A stretch of 64,000 nucleotides of DNA. It comes from Chamaea fasciata. Taxonomy: Eukaryota; Chordata; Aves; Passeriformes; Sylviidae. The notes below the pieces were generated by a model. That model saw nothing but the letters and a program-made list of their open reading frames with translations. It was not told the origin of the DNA and made no database searches. The position numbers were made by a program, and so were the translations under genes. Below are positions 25,011-38,364 of the stretch, one piece after another (position 1 is the stretch's first letter; each line of letters opens with the position of its first letter). The DNA is taken from positions 51,797,563-51,861,562 of the forward strand of contig JARCOQ010000005.1 of the NCBI GenBank assembly GCA_029207755.1, in the 5' to 3' direction.

Positions 25011-25889
25011 CATCCTTCACTAATAAGAGGAGTAAAGACTTTGGTGTAGAAGAAGCAGAAGAGCACCTGCTGCCAAATCTCAAAGCTACAGGTCTGTCTA
25101 TGAGATGGCATCATATCTAATAATGAAAAAGAGTTGACAGTATGACAGTACTGTCATTATTTTATTTTAATACATACCACCAAGATTAATTAAAAGTAAT
25201 TTAAAAATTCTATGATGCCATGTGATAGAACACTTCCAGTTTGAAAAAAAAGTTTGTTTTCCAGAGAAACTTTAGGTGTCACTGCTCTGCCACAATAGGC
25301 TTGGTGACAAATCATGGTGGCACAGCTCTTGGCCCTCTGCAGTTGTGCGCACTTCACACATGGGGGAACACTCCTGCATTTCCCTGTCAACAGAGAGCTT
25401 TCAGTCATCCAAAAGCATCTGCTTTAGCGTTGGCAAAGTCAGCTATGTAACAACCCAGGTTCCAGAGGCTGAGTGGAAAAGGATAACCTTTCTTTAGCGC
25501 TTTTTTTTTTTTTTTTTTTTTTTTTTTTGCATCATCCTGTAACCTTTAAATTGGAACAGCACCTCTGCTATCAAATTCAACAGGAGATTTCATACGGTTT
25601 TTTATGAGACTCATTATCTGGGGAGTACATCTGCCATCAATTTTAAAGCCAGGAAAGATTGCTATGATCATGTATTGTACTTAGAAAAGGGAACACTGGA
25701 ATCTCAACCTGCTGGCAGAGCAGCTCTGTAAAGCAGCTAACACTTCTTCCCTTATCAGCCTTGCACCTTCCCTGTCCTCTAAACTTGCAAGTTAAAATCC
25801 ACGAGTTAAAATCCACTCTTCACTGGGATAAAATGGGCTGGATAGCCAGGCCCAGGGAGCGGTAGTGAATTAAGATACATCCAGGTAGT
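25011..25889. other. Intergenic DNA with a T28 run
   Basis: Holds T28 at 25501-25528 and a two-copy short tandem GTTAAAATCCAC near 25791-25818. No gene. Confidence 0.5.
25501..25528. repeat. Poly-T run (28)
   Basis: Uninterrupted 28 T. Confidence 0.95.
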
Positions 25890-26840
25890 GGCCAGTACAT
25901 CCAGAGGTGTTCCCCAGGGCTCAGTGTTGGGGTCAGTTCTCTTTAAATGACAACCTGCACAAGTGGTTTGAGTGCACCCTCAGTCATTTCTCAGATGACA
26001 CTCAGCTGGATGGGAGTGTGGCTCTGCTGGAGGGCAGGAAGACTCTGCAGAGGGATCTGGGCAGGCTGGATCCATGGGCCCAGGCCAGTGGTCACAGGGT
26101 CAACAAGGCCAGGTCCTGGCTCCTGCCCTTGGGCCACACCAACCCCCTGCAGCTCCAGGCTGGGGCAGAGGGGCTGGAAAGCTGGGAAAGGCCCTGGGGG
26201 TGCTCGGGACAGCGGCTGGACAGGAGCCCAGGTGGGCAAGAGGCCAAAGGCACCTGGGCTGTGCCAGCCATGGTGTGGCAGCAGGGCCAGGGCAGTGACT
26301 GTCCCCTGTGCTGGACACTGCTGGGACCACACCTCACATCCTGGGGCAGCGCTGGGAATCTCAGCACAAGACATTGAGGGGCTGGAGCATGTCCAGGGAA
26401 GGGAACGGAACTGGGGAAGGGGCTGGAGCACCAGGAGGGGCTGAGGGAGCTGTGGGGGCTCAGCCTGGAGAAAAGGAGGCTCAGGGAGGACCTTCTGGCT
26501 CTGCACAACTCCCTGACAGGAGGGGACAGCCAGGGGGGTCGGGCTCTGCTCCCAGGGAACAAGGGACAGGACAAGGGGAAACGGCCTCAAGCTGTGCCAG
26601 GGGAGGTTCAGGTTGGACATCAGGAGCAATTTCTTCATGGAAAGGGTGGTCAGGCATTGGAAGGGGCAGTCCAGAGAGGGGATGGAGTCTCCATCGCTGG
26701 AGGTGTCCAGGGAATGACTGGACGTGGCACTCAGTGCTCTGGGCTGGATGACACGGTGGTGTTTGGTCACAGGTTGGACTCATTGATCCTAAAGGTCTTT
26801 TCCAACTGGAATGATTCTGTTATTCAATGATTCTATGATT
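25890..26840 (+). mobile_element. CR1 LINE fragment with remains of the reverse-transcriptase ORF
   Basis: The longest CR1 copy here, about 950 bp. The first 250 bases translate, with frame breaks, to the end of the reverse-transcriptase domain: GVPQGSVLG-like near 25905, then a diverged DDTQL-like block near 25995 and a GHTNPLQLQ-like block near 26130. The 3' untranslated part and the tail AATGATTCTATGATTG follow. It cannot make a functional protein because it lacks most of ORF2 and has stop codons and frameshifts. Confidence 0.9.
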
Positions 26841-29800
26841 GTATGGTATCCTAATGAAAAGACCTCGGCAGCCAAACACCTCACACTTCCATCAGCAAAG
26901 GAAGACAGAAGAATCTAGAGACTGTCCTAGAGACAGAGCCTGTAGGGGCAAGTATACACACACTTGAAACAGCACTGCAGAGGGAAAGAAAAAAAATAAA
27001 AATCAGGCATTGGTACAGTTTATTCCTGAATGGATCCCGCGCCCTCTGCTGGAGCGCTGTGTTCATCCCAGCCCAGCCAGGGCGGAGAACGGAATACGGG
27101 TGAGCCATGGGAAAATCAGAGCTGGGAACAGGCAGGGGCCAGTTTGGAGGGAGAAAGCTCAAAGGACATAATGCCATGTAAAGTCTATTCAAAAGGGAAA
27201 AAGGAAGCAGTACACTACTGATGAGGGAGGGGATCTTGCTCCCTACAGGGTGCCCACTGGAGGATGGATGGACAAAGGGATTTGGGGCTGTCTCAGCTCA
27301 CTTCACAGCAAAGACCAGACCCCAAAATTTGGACACTACAGAAGAGGGGAATTCAGAATGTCAGGTTTACTAAAAACTTCATCAGAAATCTCTGGCATGC
27401 CTGAGAATAGTGCCAATCTTTTCTCCAAGCACAGGTCAAATCATGGTATGGATGAAGTGCACTGCCTGCACAGCCTCTGAGGAGGGTTCCACCTCCACCT
27501 GTGCTGCTCAACTCACTGCAGCCACTTTCCCAGGAAGTTTCATGGTCTCCTCTGATGTCCCAACAACAACACTGTGCAGCAGATGTAAGGCAAGCTATCC
27601 TTGCAAACTTTCTCCAGGCCTCTGGCTTCAGGGATTCGCAGAGGAGGAGCAGATCAGCAGATGCTGGAATGGCCATCCCCACTTCTGGGGATGCACAGGG
27701 CAAAGGTATCACTGAGACTCAGTCCTTTACAGCAGAGTGTATTTGTGCCTCTGACACCTGGTGCTGCCTCCAGTCTGGAACTACGGCTTGGTCAGGGGTG
27801 CGTGGTATGGATGAAAAACCCTGGAAGTTTTCTTCCCTCCTTCTGTGATGCCTGGGCTTGGTTCCTACATGGACATGTGAAGGAATGGCAGGACTGTTGG
27901 CTGTGCAGAGCAGTCAGAAGACACAAAGTGAGCAGCTGCAGGAGGCAAACAGCACCTGTTTGATTTGTAAGAAGCTACAGGTGCACATCACTGTATAGCA
28001 AGTTTAGGATAGGAAGTGACTTCCTGAAATGCAGTATCAAGTGTACTGGAAAGGGTGAATTTTTCTAATAATAAACAAGGAAATTATTCCCCTATGACCA
28101 TGCAAATCACTACTCAGGAAATGGCCTGGGCTGTGGGGAGCTGTTAATATGCACAAAATCAATACCCAGGCAGTTTTTCTGCTCCACTCAAAGGCAAACA
28201 CAGCAGCCACACTGGCTTGGATTGGTCTGGGGTATGGAATATCATTTCCCCCTTTGGAAAGAGAATGTGCTGTGCAGACCTGATGGTGTCGCCAAGAACC
28301 TCAACACTTCACACAAACTTGGCCAGGTCACAAAGAGAAATAGACACAGGGTTGTCACATTTCTCTGCTGAGAACTTCACCTCTTCCTTATTCATGAGCT
28401 TCAGATTCTCACTCTTGTGACTACTTGCCCCTTTTCCATGAGGGGATGTCTGCTGCCTGAAATAAATCTGAAAACTAGGGATGAACTCTACACAGTGCAG
28501 CCAATGTCCATCAAGCTATGGTTCAAAACCCTTTAAGGGTCTGTGGACAAGTCCTAAGGAGTCCATAAAGGTGACTAAGAAGAAATAATTGTCAGCGAGC
28601 TGGTATTTACTGTACTGCTATTCTTATCCCCAGCAACAATATTTAGACTATCTGCAAATAAAAGACTGGGAAACAGTTATTTTACTCCATCAGAACTTGG
28701 GAAAGGTCAGATCTAGATCTCTCCAAAGGGTCGTAGCTATATAACACCAGTTAATACCATTTACTGTAGAAGCTGAACTGATTTTGGTCTAGACATAAGT
28801 TTCATGATTTTGCCAATCTTCTGCATGAATATTAAAGTCTGAAGAATAACCACAACCAGACCACCTAAACCTAGAAACTTACTGTTTCCCATTTTTAACC
28901 ATGCCAGGATCTTTTTTTTTTTTTTTTTTGATCTCATCACTGGACATTTCTTTCTAAAACCTTCTGACCTAACCAAAGAGACTCACCATTACCACTGTTC
29001 TTGTTACTCCCTCCAAAGAAATCAGTGCCCGAAAACAAAACCTTCCATAACAGAAATTATGGTGACTTTTATGAAGGACATTTTTAATACTTATCAGGCC
29101 TTCATTGATTCAATTCCTTCTTACATAATTAATTGTGCTCCTACAGTAGATAGATTTACCAGACTGCAGTACCTTAGATACACTTGTGGAAACTGTTTTA
29201 AAGAAAGTCATCACCTTTGTCACTCTGCAGACTTCAGGCAACAATGGAGGATTAAGTGAATGACGTGCTCTAAGTAATTCCACTATTTCCCTTGAAAGTC
29301 ATGAGTGAATATCATTCAGTTCTGACAATCTGTCAGCATTCAGTCTGTCTGCAACACAGTTTCTGTCACAGTTATTTAATAGAAGAGATGCTACTCTTTG
29401 ATTTCATTTCTTCTAATTCAATGACTTTCCAAATTGTATTCTCTACTGGGATCACCAATTCACTTCTAGGAAAATAATTTTAACAGACCAATTATGACAG
29501 CAAATACAGATTCTGTACTCAAAATTAATACATTTATACTCCTCCCTGCTGCTCCTTCTTCCTGACGTTTCTTTTATACCTGTATTGCCACAAATGCAGT
29601 TTAATACTCTGTGGGCCTTTATGGCAGATGCAGCTTAACTGGTCAGCCTTGCACAGCTTACGCCTTCATAATTCACCCTCTAAAAACCTTCTCCCAAACT
29701 TATCCTAAGCCTGATTGGTTTAAAAACCCTTCTTTATCTTATCTGCAGTAAGTCAGATTGAAGAGGGTGTCACAGAATTCAACACCACACAAAAGACTGA

Positions 29801-32800
29801 GAAAATGTGGGAGGACAGAATCCTGGGGCTCACAGACACAGCCCTAGAGTGGACTCACCTTTTAGTGGGGCTCCCTAAATCCCAGATTTCAGAAGGAAGC
29901 CATGAAATGAGTATTTGCAAGAGTGGAGGTCAGGCTGTGCTTGCAGCCTGACCAGAAGTGCCCTTATCTCCATCACCCATTTACAGTTCTGATGAGTGAC
30001 TACCTGCAGAAGCCTGAGGCAGGTGAGATGACCACTCCTCCCTTCAGATCGTTGCTACCTGCTAGATAAAAAAGAAATTTTCATAGATTTTTTTTTTTAA
30101 TAGAAGAATTTTGAGTTTTACTTAATAAATACAAAAGGGGGAGAGGTGGTGGTGCTAGGGAGATAAAGGGGTTTGCATCATTGTAACCCAAATCTGATTA
30201 ATTTTTTGGGGGTGGAAAGATGATTTATGTGATATTGCCTGGACATTATACATCCAGCTGTCAAATGTTTTGGCAGTTGTAAGCAGTCTCAATCCTACAA
30301 ACGTTGCTGCAGGTTTGGAGCACTGCTGATGCAGGCTTGCAGTGATGGGATCTGTAAGGATGGGATCCAAAGCACAGCTCCTCGGTGGCATTTGTGCCAC
30401 TCGCTTTAATGCAGTGTGCTTTGGGACAGCAACTTCCCTCCAGAAGGGTGGTCAAGAATCATCTGGGCTGGATGAAGAGGGGAAAGAGATGAAGTAAAGT
30501 AAGCAAGTGTGGTTTGAAATGTGTCAGTTGAGAGAACAGAATACTTTGTAAGACAAACAAAAGATGTGGATTAACTCCAATGTGCAAATGTGTCCAGGGC
30601 TCAAATTTAGAGGCAGTGAGGGCTTTGGGTGAGTAACAGGGAGCAGACAAGCACATACACTCACCAGTTACAGCTGCCACAGTGGTAGGGGAGAAGAAAA
30701 AAGAAAATAAATCTGTGCGGGAACCATTTCCCTTCAGCAAGACACAGACTCCTGCATCCAGTGGGGGAACAAAACTTTTTCCTTGACTGTTGCCTCCTTG
30801 CCCTCTTCCAGTGTGACTGTGAGGCAGACACATGGATAAATGCCATGTACATGGGCTTACCTTTGTGGCTCCCCAGTCCAGAAGCAAGCAAAAGCTGAGT
30901 GAGGAGTAATTTGGAGACTTCCACTGAGCATTCCCACATGCAGTGCCCACTATGGAGCGGGACAGGTGTTGGAAGGTGGGAACACTCTGGGGAGTGCCCA
31001 GGTTAGCTCTGTTTTGTCTTGGCATCCAAACAGAAACATAATCTGGGAGGTGGAAAAGCCCCTTCAAAAACAAAACCCTTGCTTTCCTTGAGCAAAGGCT
31101 GGAATGGAGTCAGACACATCCCTCACCAGCACTACACTGATCTTCACCCAGGAGATCATTTCCACCTGATGGCAGGCAGAGCTGTCACAGCAGAGGAACC
31201 ACCCCTGCAGGACCAGCAGGGGGACATGCCAAATTATCTTCCCACCTTTCCCTGTGGCAGGAGCTCGGTGCAGCACTGCAGCACCCACCTCTGAGGACGG
31301 GAAGGTGAAATTCTGTAAGGGGATGTGGACTGTCCTAAAAAAGCTGCAGAGCTGTATTAACGCCACATCAAACATTTCATATGAACACAGTAAAGTCCAA
31401 GAGGGCAACCAGCCTTTTTGACATAAAAAACTCCCACACAACACTTTAAAAAATACTGATTTTATTCATGTCTAGCCTATTCAACAGTGGATCACACCAG
31501 CAGGAACAACCACAAATATCTAATTACAAGGTTTCATCAGGTTCTCACCTGTGCAACGCTGGATTTGAGTCAAGCACATATTATGGCACCACCACTAATG
31601 ACAATGATTACTCTTCAAAGCTCACTTGAGTCCCATCTCCCTGGTGCACTTCCAAGCCCAATAACCTCATCTCCCACTGTGTGTGGGATTCTCTGCAGAG
31701 AATTTGTGTTCTCAAAGCCTGAATGCAGCAAACATCCTGAAGCACATATGCCAGCTAAAAGTTCCCTGTACCTCACATTCTTTGTTTGAAAGGCTTCAAG
31801 TTTTCAGTGAAACAGACAAAAAAAGCCCCCACCATCAACAATTTCTCCGAAATGTTGGACCTGACCTGTATAAATCAGCTCCAGTAAGGGAGCTGGAATT
31901 ACTTATCTCGCCCCATAATCTGGCCATCAAATTCCAGCTGTTTTCCTTGGAATGATGCATCAGAGCAAGGTTTCACACCAAAAGGAAAGCACCCCTGTCA
32001 ATATCACCCCTGTTGATAGTGTGGGCACACAGTATGGCCCAAGGTTTCTGCCCCATGGATCTCCCCAGGATATTCACAATTTTCCAAAGGTGGCCTACAC
32101 TTACACTGACTCTGAAGATGATTACCCTTGCAAGAAGGGTCCATGGCAGCTCTGGTCACTCATGGTCAGCCACATAGCCTTGACACATAGATCAGGAGAA
32201 AGGGGTTACCACAGCTGGTCTGCACTGAGAGAGAGAGCAGGTCCCTTTGGACTGTGGAGTGCATTTTGCCTCCCAAGGACTGCAGGCTCACATCCACAGC
32301 CAGGACGACTCAGAAGAGCTGCACCAGAAGCAGCCTCCATCTGGCAGCTCAGGGTTTCTCTAAGCCCAGTCCTACAGGCCTGTGGGAGCCACAGGTAATC
32401 AAGAAGCTCCCCAGAGATCCAGACCCTCAGCCAGCAGCTACAAGGAGGTATTGCAGTCCCAGAGCTGCCAAATCAGAGCTGCCTCCCACCTCTTTTCCCT
32501 CACACACTGACACTGAAAACTTCCACACAGGCTAAAAGTCACTCAGGAAGATATTGAGGGTGTTACTGATAAAGAGTTCTAAGGAAGCTGGATGCCCAGC
32601 ATCCAACAAACCACCTTCTGAAAATCCCAGCTGCCACATTTAACTCCACTGTTCCTCTCAAGCTCTCCCCTTCCAGAATCAATTCTTCCTACCCAGCCTC
32701 CCACCCTCCTCTGCAGAGAGCTGGCAACACACACAGGCTGAATCCACATGTGGTCACGGAAATTTGGCTGCACAGCTGACCTTGGCTGCTGCCAAAGGGA

Positions 32801-34649
32801 GGGAATTCCAGGCCAGAACACCCCTCTCTGCCCTTCGCTTTTCAGAGCTAATTGGGTTTTCTTTCACTTTCAGCACAGCACAGATGGACTTGTGGAGCTT
32901 GAAAAGCAGCAGAGGTTTTTATCACAATGGTGCAACGGGAGAAGACTTCAGAGCATTTCCTGGGAATGCCACGTACAATTATATTACAGTCACAGAATTG
33001 TCTGGCTATTGTATCTCCTAAGTCACACAATGGACTACAAACAGTTCTATTTCAGTGAAACTCTCTACAACCACTGAAAATAAGTCACTAACTCCGTTAG
33101 AGCAGGCAATGGACTCACATGTTCACAAAAACTGACTGTACAGATGCTAAAGCCAGACGCTTTGCAGGTAAATGAGAAACACCTCTGGTTTGGGCCCATC
33201 CCTCAGGTAGCAGATATTTTGCATGAACAGGATGATTACCACTTGTAGAGCCATACAAAACATCTACCTTTTTGTCCAAGTTATGAAAGCACAGCTTTGA
33301 AGTAATCCAAGGCCAAAAAGACATGCAGACAAATGGACAGACTTCGGCCACTCATTTGATTTTCTTGGAGACAGCTCTTTGCTCTTTTAAGGGCTGACCT
33401 TATGCATTTGCCAGGTCTGGATGCTCCCCTTGAAAAAAAGGCTTAAAGGAAGTTTCAACAGCCGACTCTTCTGGAGGCGTCCTGTGTCAATCTCCAGCTT
33501 CCCACAGGACTCAGTGCTTGTCTGGGGCTTTTGAGGAACAGCTCATAAATTGCTGCTGTTTAGCCACTGGCAGTTGACTCTTGCTTTATTTAGTTTTCCC
33601 AGAAATAAGATGCATTGGAATTAAGATGCATTGGAATCTTGTAGCGGATTCTCTCTGCTTCCTTCCTCCAGTCCCTGTTCACATTTAGTTTCAGTTTTCT
33701 GGAACTAAGAGTGTTGATCCCCTTAAAAGCAACAGCAACAAGAAAACCACAAAGCAAGGAAAACAGTTTCCTGACCATAAAAGTTGTACTCCCTGCATAG
33801 AGAGAAACTCCAACAACTTTACAGAAAGAAGATGCAGCAACCTCTTTTGCAGTGTCCTAACATGACAGCCTTGCAGCATCCAGAATTCAGCCTAGCAAGG
33901 AAAAAACAAAAAAAAGTGTTGTGTTAAAAAAATGCACAAGAAAAAGGTGTTATTTTACATGAACCACAGTAAAGCCACAACCTAAGGGTTCATTTCTTCA
34001 CAAGAATGTTTGAAGGACCTGAATTTGAAATCTGTTGTCAACAGCAGCTGGCTAAAATGGAAAGTGCCACATTTCTTTGCTTACCTGGATGCATACTGGG
34101 ATTGGTTTTGGGGCCAATTTTTCCTTGCAGCTCCTGGGAATTACAGACCTGTCTTCTTGCATGAGATGAAATATGTTTATTAGAAGGTTGCAATGTTTCT
34201 TAGGATGGATTGCAATGCTGTGGTCTTCAAGGACAGAGACACAAGGTCTGATTCTTTCAGTAACTGGGACTTCGGAAATTCTCAGAGCCATTTTCATGGC
34301 ATCTAATTTTAGGTCCTTTTAAAACAGAACTGTAATGACAATTTGGCTTATAGACCCTCCCTCTGTGCCAGGGGCAGGAAAGTCTATCAAAGCAAATAAG
34401 GATTTTTTTTTTTTTTTTTTAAATTAGATCTGAAACAGTTTATGAGACAGGAGAACAAAAAAAGTTTGGCCTGCAAGAACTTATCTTCGTTTAGGGACTT
34501 CTCCATTGTCACACTTTTGTGCAGTCCATTCCAGCTGCATCTGTGCTGGTGACTCATGAAATCTAAAGAGCTATTAATAAGTTATTAAAAGTACCAGCAG
34601 TCTTCCATAACAAAAGAAGGAGAAAAAAGAAATGACTGGAATAAATGAA
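26841..34649. other. Long intergenic stretch with few recognisable repeats
   Basis: About 7.8 kb without a CR1 piece or LTR that I could recognise. The longest frame, 30459-31073 on the minus strand (204 residues), has no domain, no initiator context of note and no family resemblance, so it was not called. Holds a T run near 28911-28929 and a 16-bp tandem pair at 33607-33638. Possible regulatory DNA of the Kv1 cluster, but nothing in the sequence proves it. Confidence 0.5.
33607..33638. repeat. 16-bp tandem duplication
   Basis: AAGATGCATTGGAATT is followed directly by a copy differing only in the last base. Confidence 0.85.
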
Positions 34650-34890
34650 AGATTGCACCCTGTGGAAGGGATCCACACTGGACAGATCATGAAGAACTGC
34701 AGCCCATGGGAAAGGCTCATGCTGGAGAAGTTCCTGGAGGACTGACTCCCATGGGAGGGACCCCACTGGACCAGAGGAAGAGTGTGAGGAGTCTTTAACT
34801 ATATTTTCTCTCCCCTGTGGAGCTGGGGATGGAGAGCAGCAGAGTGGCTTTGAGGGGCACCCAGCATCCAGCCAGGGTTAACCCACCACA
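34650..34890 (+). mobile_element. ERVL-like LTR remnant (3' part)
   Basis: Contains serial blocks of the form GGAAAGGCTCATGCTGGAGAAG and GGGAGGGACCCCACTGGA, and ends with CATCCAGCCAGGGTTAACCCACCACA-type sequence (ending at 34890). I recognise this as the end of a known bird ERVL-class LTR. The middle of the LTR is deleted. No internal viral genes. Confidence 0.72.
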
Positions 34891-37800
34891 GGTACATGGA
34901 TGGGATATGATCTTGAATTCATAATTTTGGGACTCCTGAGGGCTAAACAAAACTCTGAGGTCCAGACTTCATTGTGTGAGCAGGGCTGGTAATAAGCTTA
35001 AAGAAGTTCAGCTTGTGCCTGCCAAAATGCTGAGCAGCTCAAGCCTTGCACTGCAAGGAGTTTGCACCATTTATGTTTTTACACAGCATTTTCTACCACG
35101 ATTCCCTTTCCCACTCAGTGCAGGGGTTTGAAAGCAGCTTATTCCACTATGAAAACCATACACTTTCCAGTCCCCGAGCTCCCACAGCTCTTGCTACTGC
35201 TTGGCAATGACTCAAGTAGCCAGAAAAAGAAAAAGAACAGGCTGTAAAAAGCGTGGCAGTGAGAAAGCCCTGGACCAGAAGGTTGTTTGTCACATTGCCA
35301 AAGCCCAAAGGAGGAGAAAGAAGTGAGAGAAACATCAGAGATGGGAGAAGCCTACAAAGTGAACAAGTCAAGAGCTCTGCTTAGGTTCTGAAAGGAGAAA
35401 ATATCAGCAGCACAAAAAAAAATATAAATATGCATCCTTACATAAATATAAATATAAATATAAATATAAATATAAATATAAATATAAATATAAATATAAA
35501 TATAAATATAAATATAAATCAAAATCAACACGTTTTCATCTGCTTTTCAGAAAGTTTTCTAAGACAAAGAAAAGCCAGGTCTACCAACAAAATGCACAAC
35601 TTGCTTTCTTTGAGTTCACCACAGTTGTGAGCAATCTCTGTTTTCCAGGCTAAATATGTGCTGATCTTCAAAGCAAAATTCCCTCAACGAGTTTTCTTTC
35701 ATGTCAGTTTTTTTTTCCTGTGGATTTATATGTCGAAGAAGAGAGTTTTCACTCCAGGGATTACAGAGGATTAACAAACTGAGTTGCTGAGGCCAGCTCA
35801 CAGTTTTCAAGAGATTCAGAGCAGCAATAATTGAATCCCAGTGATTGCTTGGAGTTTGGTAAGGCAGAGACCCCACCAGACAATTCTGAGGCAGAAAGAT
35901 ATGTCTGCAGCAGCTGCATTGGTTGAACCTCCGACAAATCCCTGGATCTCCCAGCAGAGCGAGCAATCACAGTGGTGGTTTGGTCTGATTCTAATTTTAG
36001 TTTTACAATTATGTACATGACATGCATCTTCCCCAAAGGTAGTAAAGATACTCCACTGGGAAAGAGGAGAGGGTGAGACTGTAAATAGTCAATATTTGAT
36101 GTCTAGGATCTCCTTTTATCCATCATCTATATTAAAAAAAAAATGCTTAGAAATTGTAAAATATACTCTCTTACAGCTTGTTTCTGACCTGCAGGGAGAA
36201 GATTTATGGTTTGTAAATTCATTTACAAAAACTCTCTGGACCAAATGTGACTCCTCTTGAACTGGAAGTGCTGCATGTTTAAGGTGTGTAATGTTACCTC
36301 CCTGTTCAAAGCAAGGGCTGTGCAAAAGAAATGGTTCCAGTAAATAAAAAGGTGAAGAATTTAATAAACAGGTTTTTGAGTTTAGCATGAAAATTTTTCT
36401 TGAATCACCTGTAAATCGAAAAGCCCAAGTCTAAATTTTTCTGGACAACCTTTCATCAGGTATTCTAGAAACAAAGCATCTGCAGGGATCAAACACTGCA
36501 GACAGCTTAGAAGGTATAACTGAGCTGTTTTATTCAGTTACAGCAGAACAAACAATCATTCAACACTGCAAATATTGTGAAAAACCCAACCAGTTGTGGC
36601 CAGCAAACCTCACATTCTGAATCTGTCCACTAAGCCAGGGTTTAACCAGCACAGCACAGTAGAGAGAGGCTGGCACGAAACCATCCTATATCCAAATTTA
36701 TGACACTGATGAAAAGCACCATCAAAACAATGATTACTTTCACACAGAGAAAGCATCAGAAAAGGTTTGGACTGGACCAGAAGAGCGGCAGGTGGACCAA
36801 AGAAGATTCTTCTGTCTGTGACTCTATAAATACAAAAGTAATAAAGCACCTAAAAGGAAAGGGCATGAAGGCAAATGTGAAGCATAAGAGAAACAAACTT
36901 CCAAAGTACTCCTTGCCTATGACTTACTCATTACTCAGTTATTGCTTAGTTACTTTTAAATACTATTTAAAGTACAAAATTAAACCAAGAATTCCCCATG
37001 TGGTGAATGACACTGGATGCTCAGCTTGAAGTCTAAAGGGGCTGAGTTCCAGAAAGCAGAATGCAGGTCTTGTACAGAAACAAAACCAACTACACTGCTG
37101 TAGCTTTTTACAAGGTGGACTTCATTTATGTGTAGAGGGTTGCAGGGGGTTAATTTTGGGCACCCATTTCTCTATTCTTTATTGTCCCTAATTTTGAGAG
37201 CCTGATATTGATGCCTCAATTAATAATAAATAACTCAACACTCCTCAGTGAAGTTTTCTGAGACCAGAGAGATGAAAAATTGGACTATGCTCTGCAACAG
37301 GATCTAAACTCACCTGGGAAAATTTTCATCCCCATTTCAGACACCCTCTACATTTATGAATTGAAAACATGGAATAACATTCATGTTTAAAATCCAACTG
37401 GTGCCTCCTGCTACCATGCAAGGTCTTGGAATCCCCCTCAATGGTGAGAGATGAAATTCCATTCAGACTATATATGCAAGTAAGATCTACAGACAGAAGC
37501 AACTTCTAGAGAGTTACCTGAGAATAATTTCAGGCTTTGAATCTCCCTGGGTATGGCAGAAATGTAGGGAAAGTTACTTCAAGTGGGTGTTACTCCACTG
37601 AAGGAAATTTTACTCGCTTTCATTAGGACAGACCCCTGTGGCAGCCAAGCTATCACACTGTGCAGAGATAAGGGAGAAGTGATTAAACAGACCAGATCCT
37701 ATACTATAAATGTATTTATAGTGCCCATCTTAAAGCAGAGAAGCAGAAAAGAGCAGCAGGATTGTGAAGTGAGCAGCTCTGTTCCTAACGAGAGAATGAA

Positions 37801-38364
37801 CGCCTTCCACTGTTTCTCTGTGGCAAAGGACACATCAAATCAGCTGGCATAACTGAGTGGAAAGATCCAGCACAGCCTCATGTGAGATTGGTTGTTTTAG
37901 CTTGACTGAGAGAATCAAAATGTTCAAGGAAATTCCCAACACTTCACCATCCTTCCTCAAATTAAACCCCCAGTTTAACCCCACACAGCGCTGGCCATAT
38001 GCAGCTCACGCTTCTCTCCCTGGGAGCCATCTGGGACTCCTTTGAGGAATCCTGACTGTCCAGCACATGTTGTGTTTAATTCTGATATTAAAAGGACGTT
38101 GTTTGGTTTAATGACATTGTGCAAAGACTACACTTGTAGTGCAAAGACTTGCTCCAGAAAATGTAGCATGTGGCAAGTCCCACATCCATTCCCTAAATCC
38201 AGCCCAGGGCTAGGTGCCTGTCCTCAGCTGCCATCAAAGCAGCTCCTTCACAGCTAACCCTGGAGACAAAAATAACACAGAAAATCCTGAATTTCTTTAC
38301 ATAAAAGGAAATGGATTAATAAATGCTGAGGCAGACTATGCTGCTCATGTGAGCAGAGCCTTTT
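34891..38364. other. Intergenic DNA between two LTR remnants
   Basis: Holds a TAAATA satellite tract at 35443-35519. I see no retroviral coding sequence between the two LTRs, which belong to different families, so they are not the two ends of one provirus. Confidence 0.55.
35443..35519. repeat. (TAAATA)n microsatellite
   Basis: 77 bp of a perfect six-base unit, about 12.8 copies. It produces a spurious Asn-Ile repeat in one reading frame. Confidence 0.97.

Noticed and set aside
25991..26770. 259-residue minus-strand frame
   Set aside because: Lies entirely on the antisense strand of a CR1 copy.
30459..31073. 204-residue minus-strand frame in repeat-poor DNA
   Set aside because: No domain, signal peptide or membrane pattern that I trust, and composition is like the surrounding noncoding DNA.
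35430..35630. Asn-Ile repeat protein
   Set aside because: Translation of the TAAATA microsatellite.
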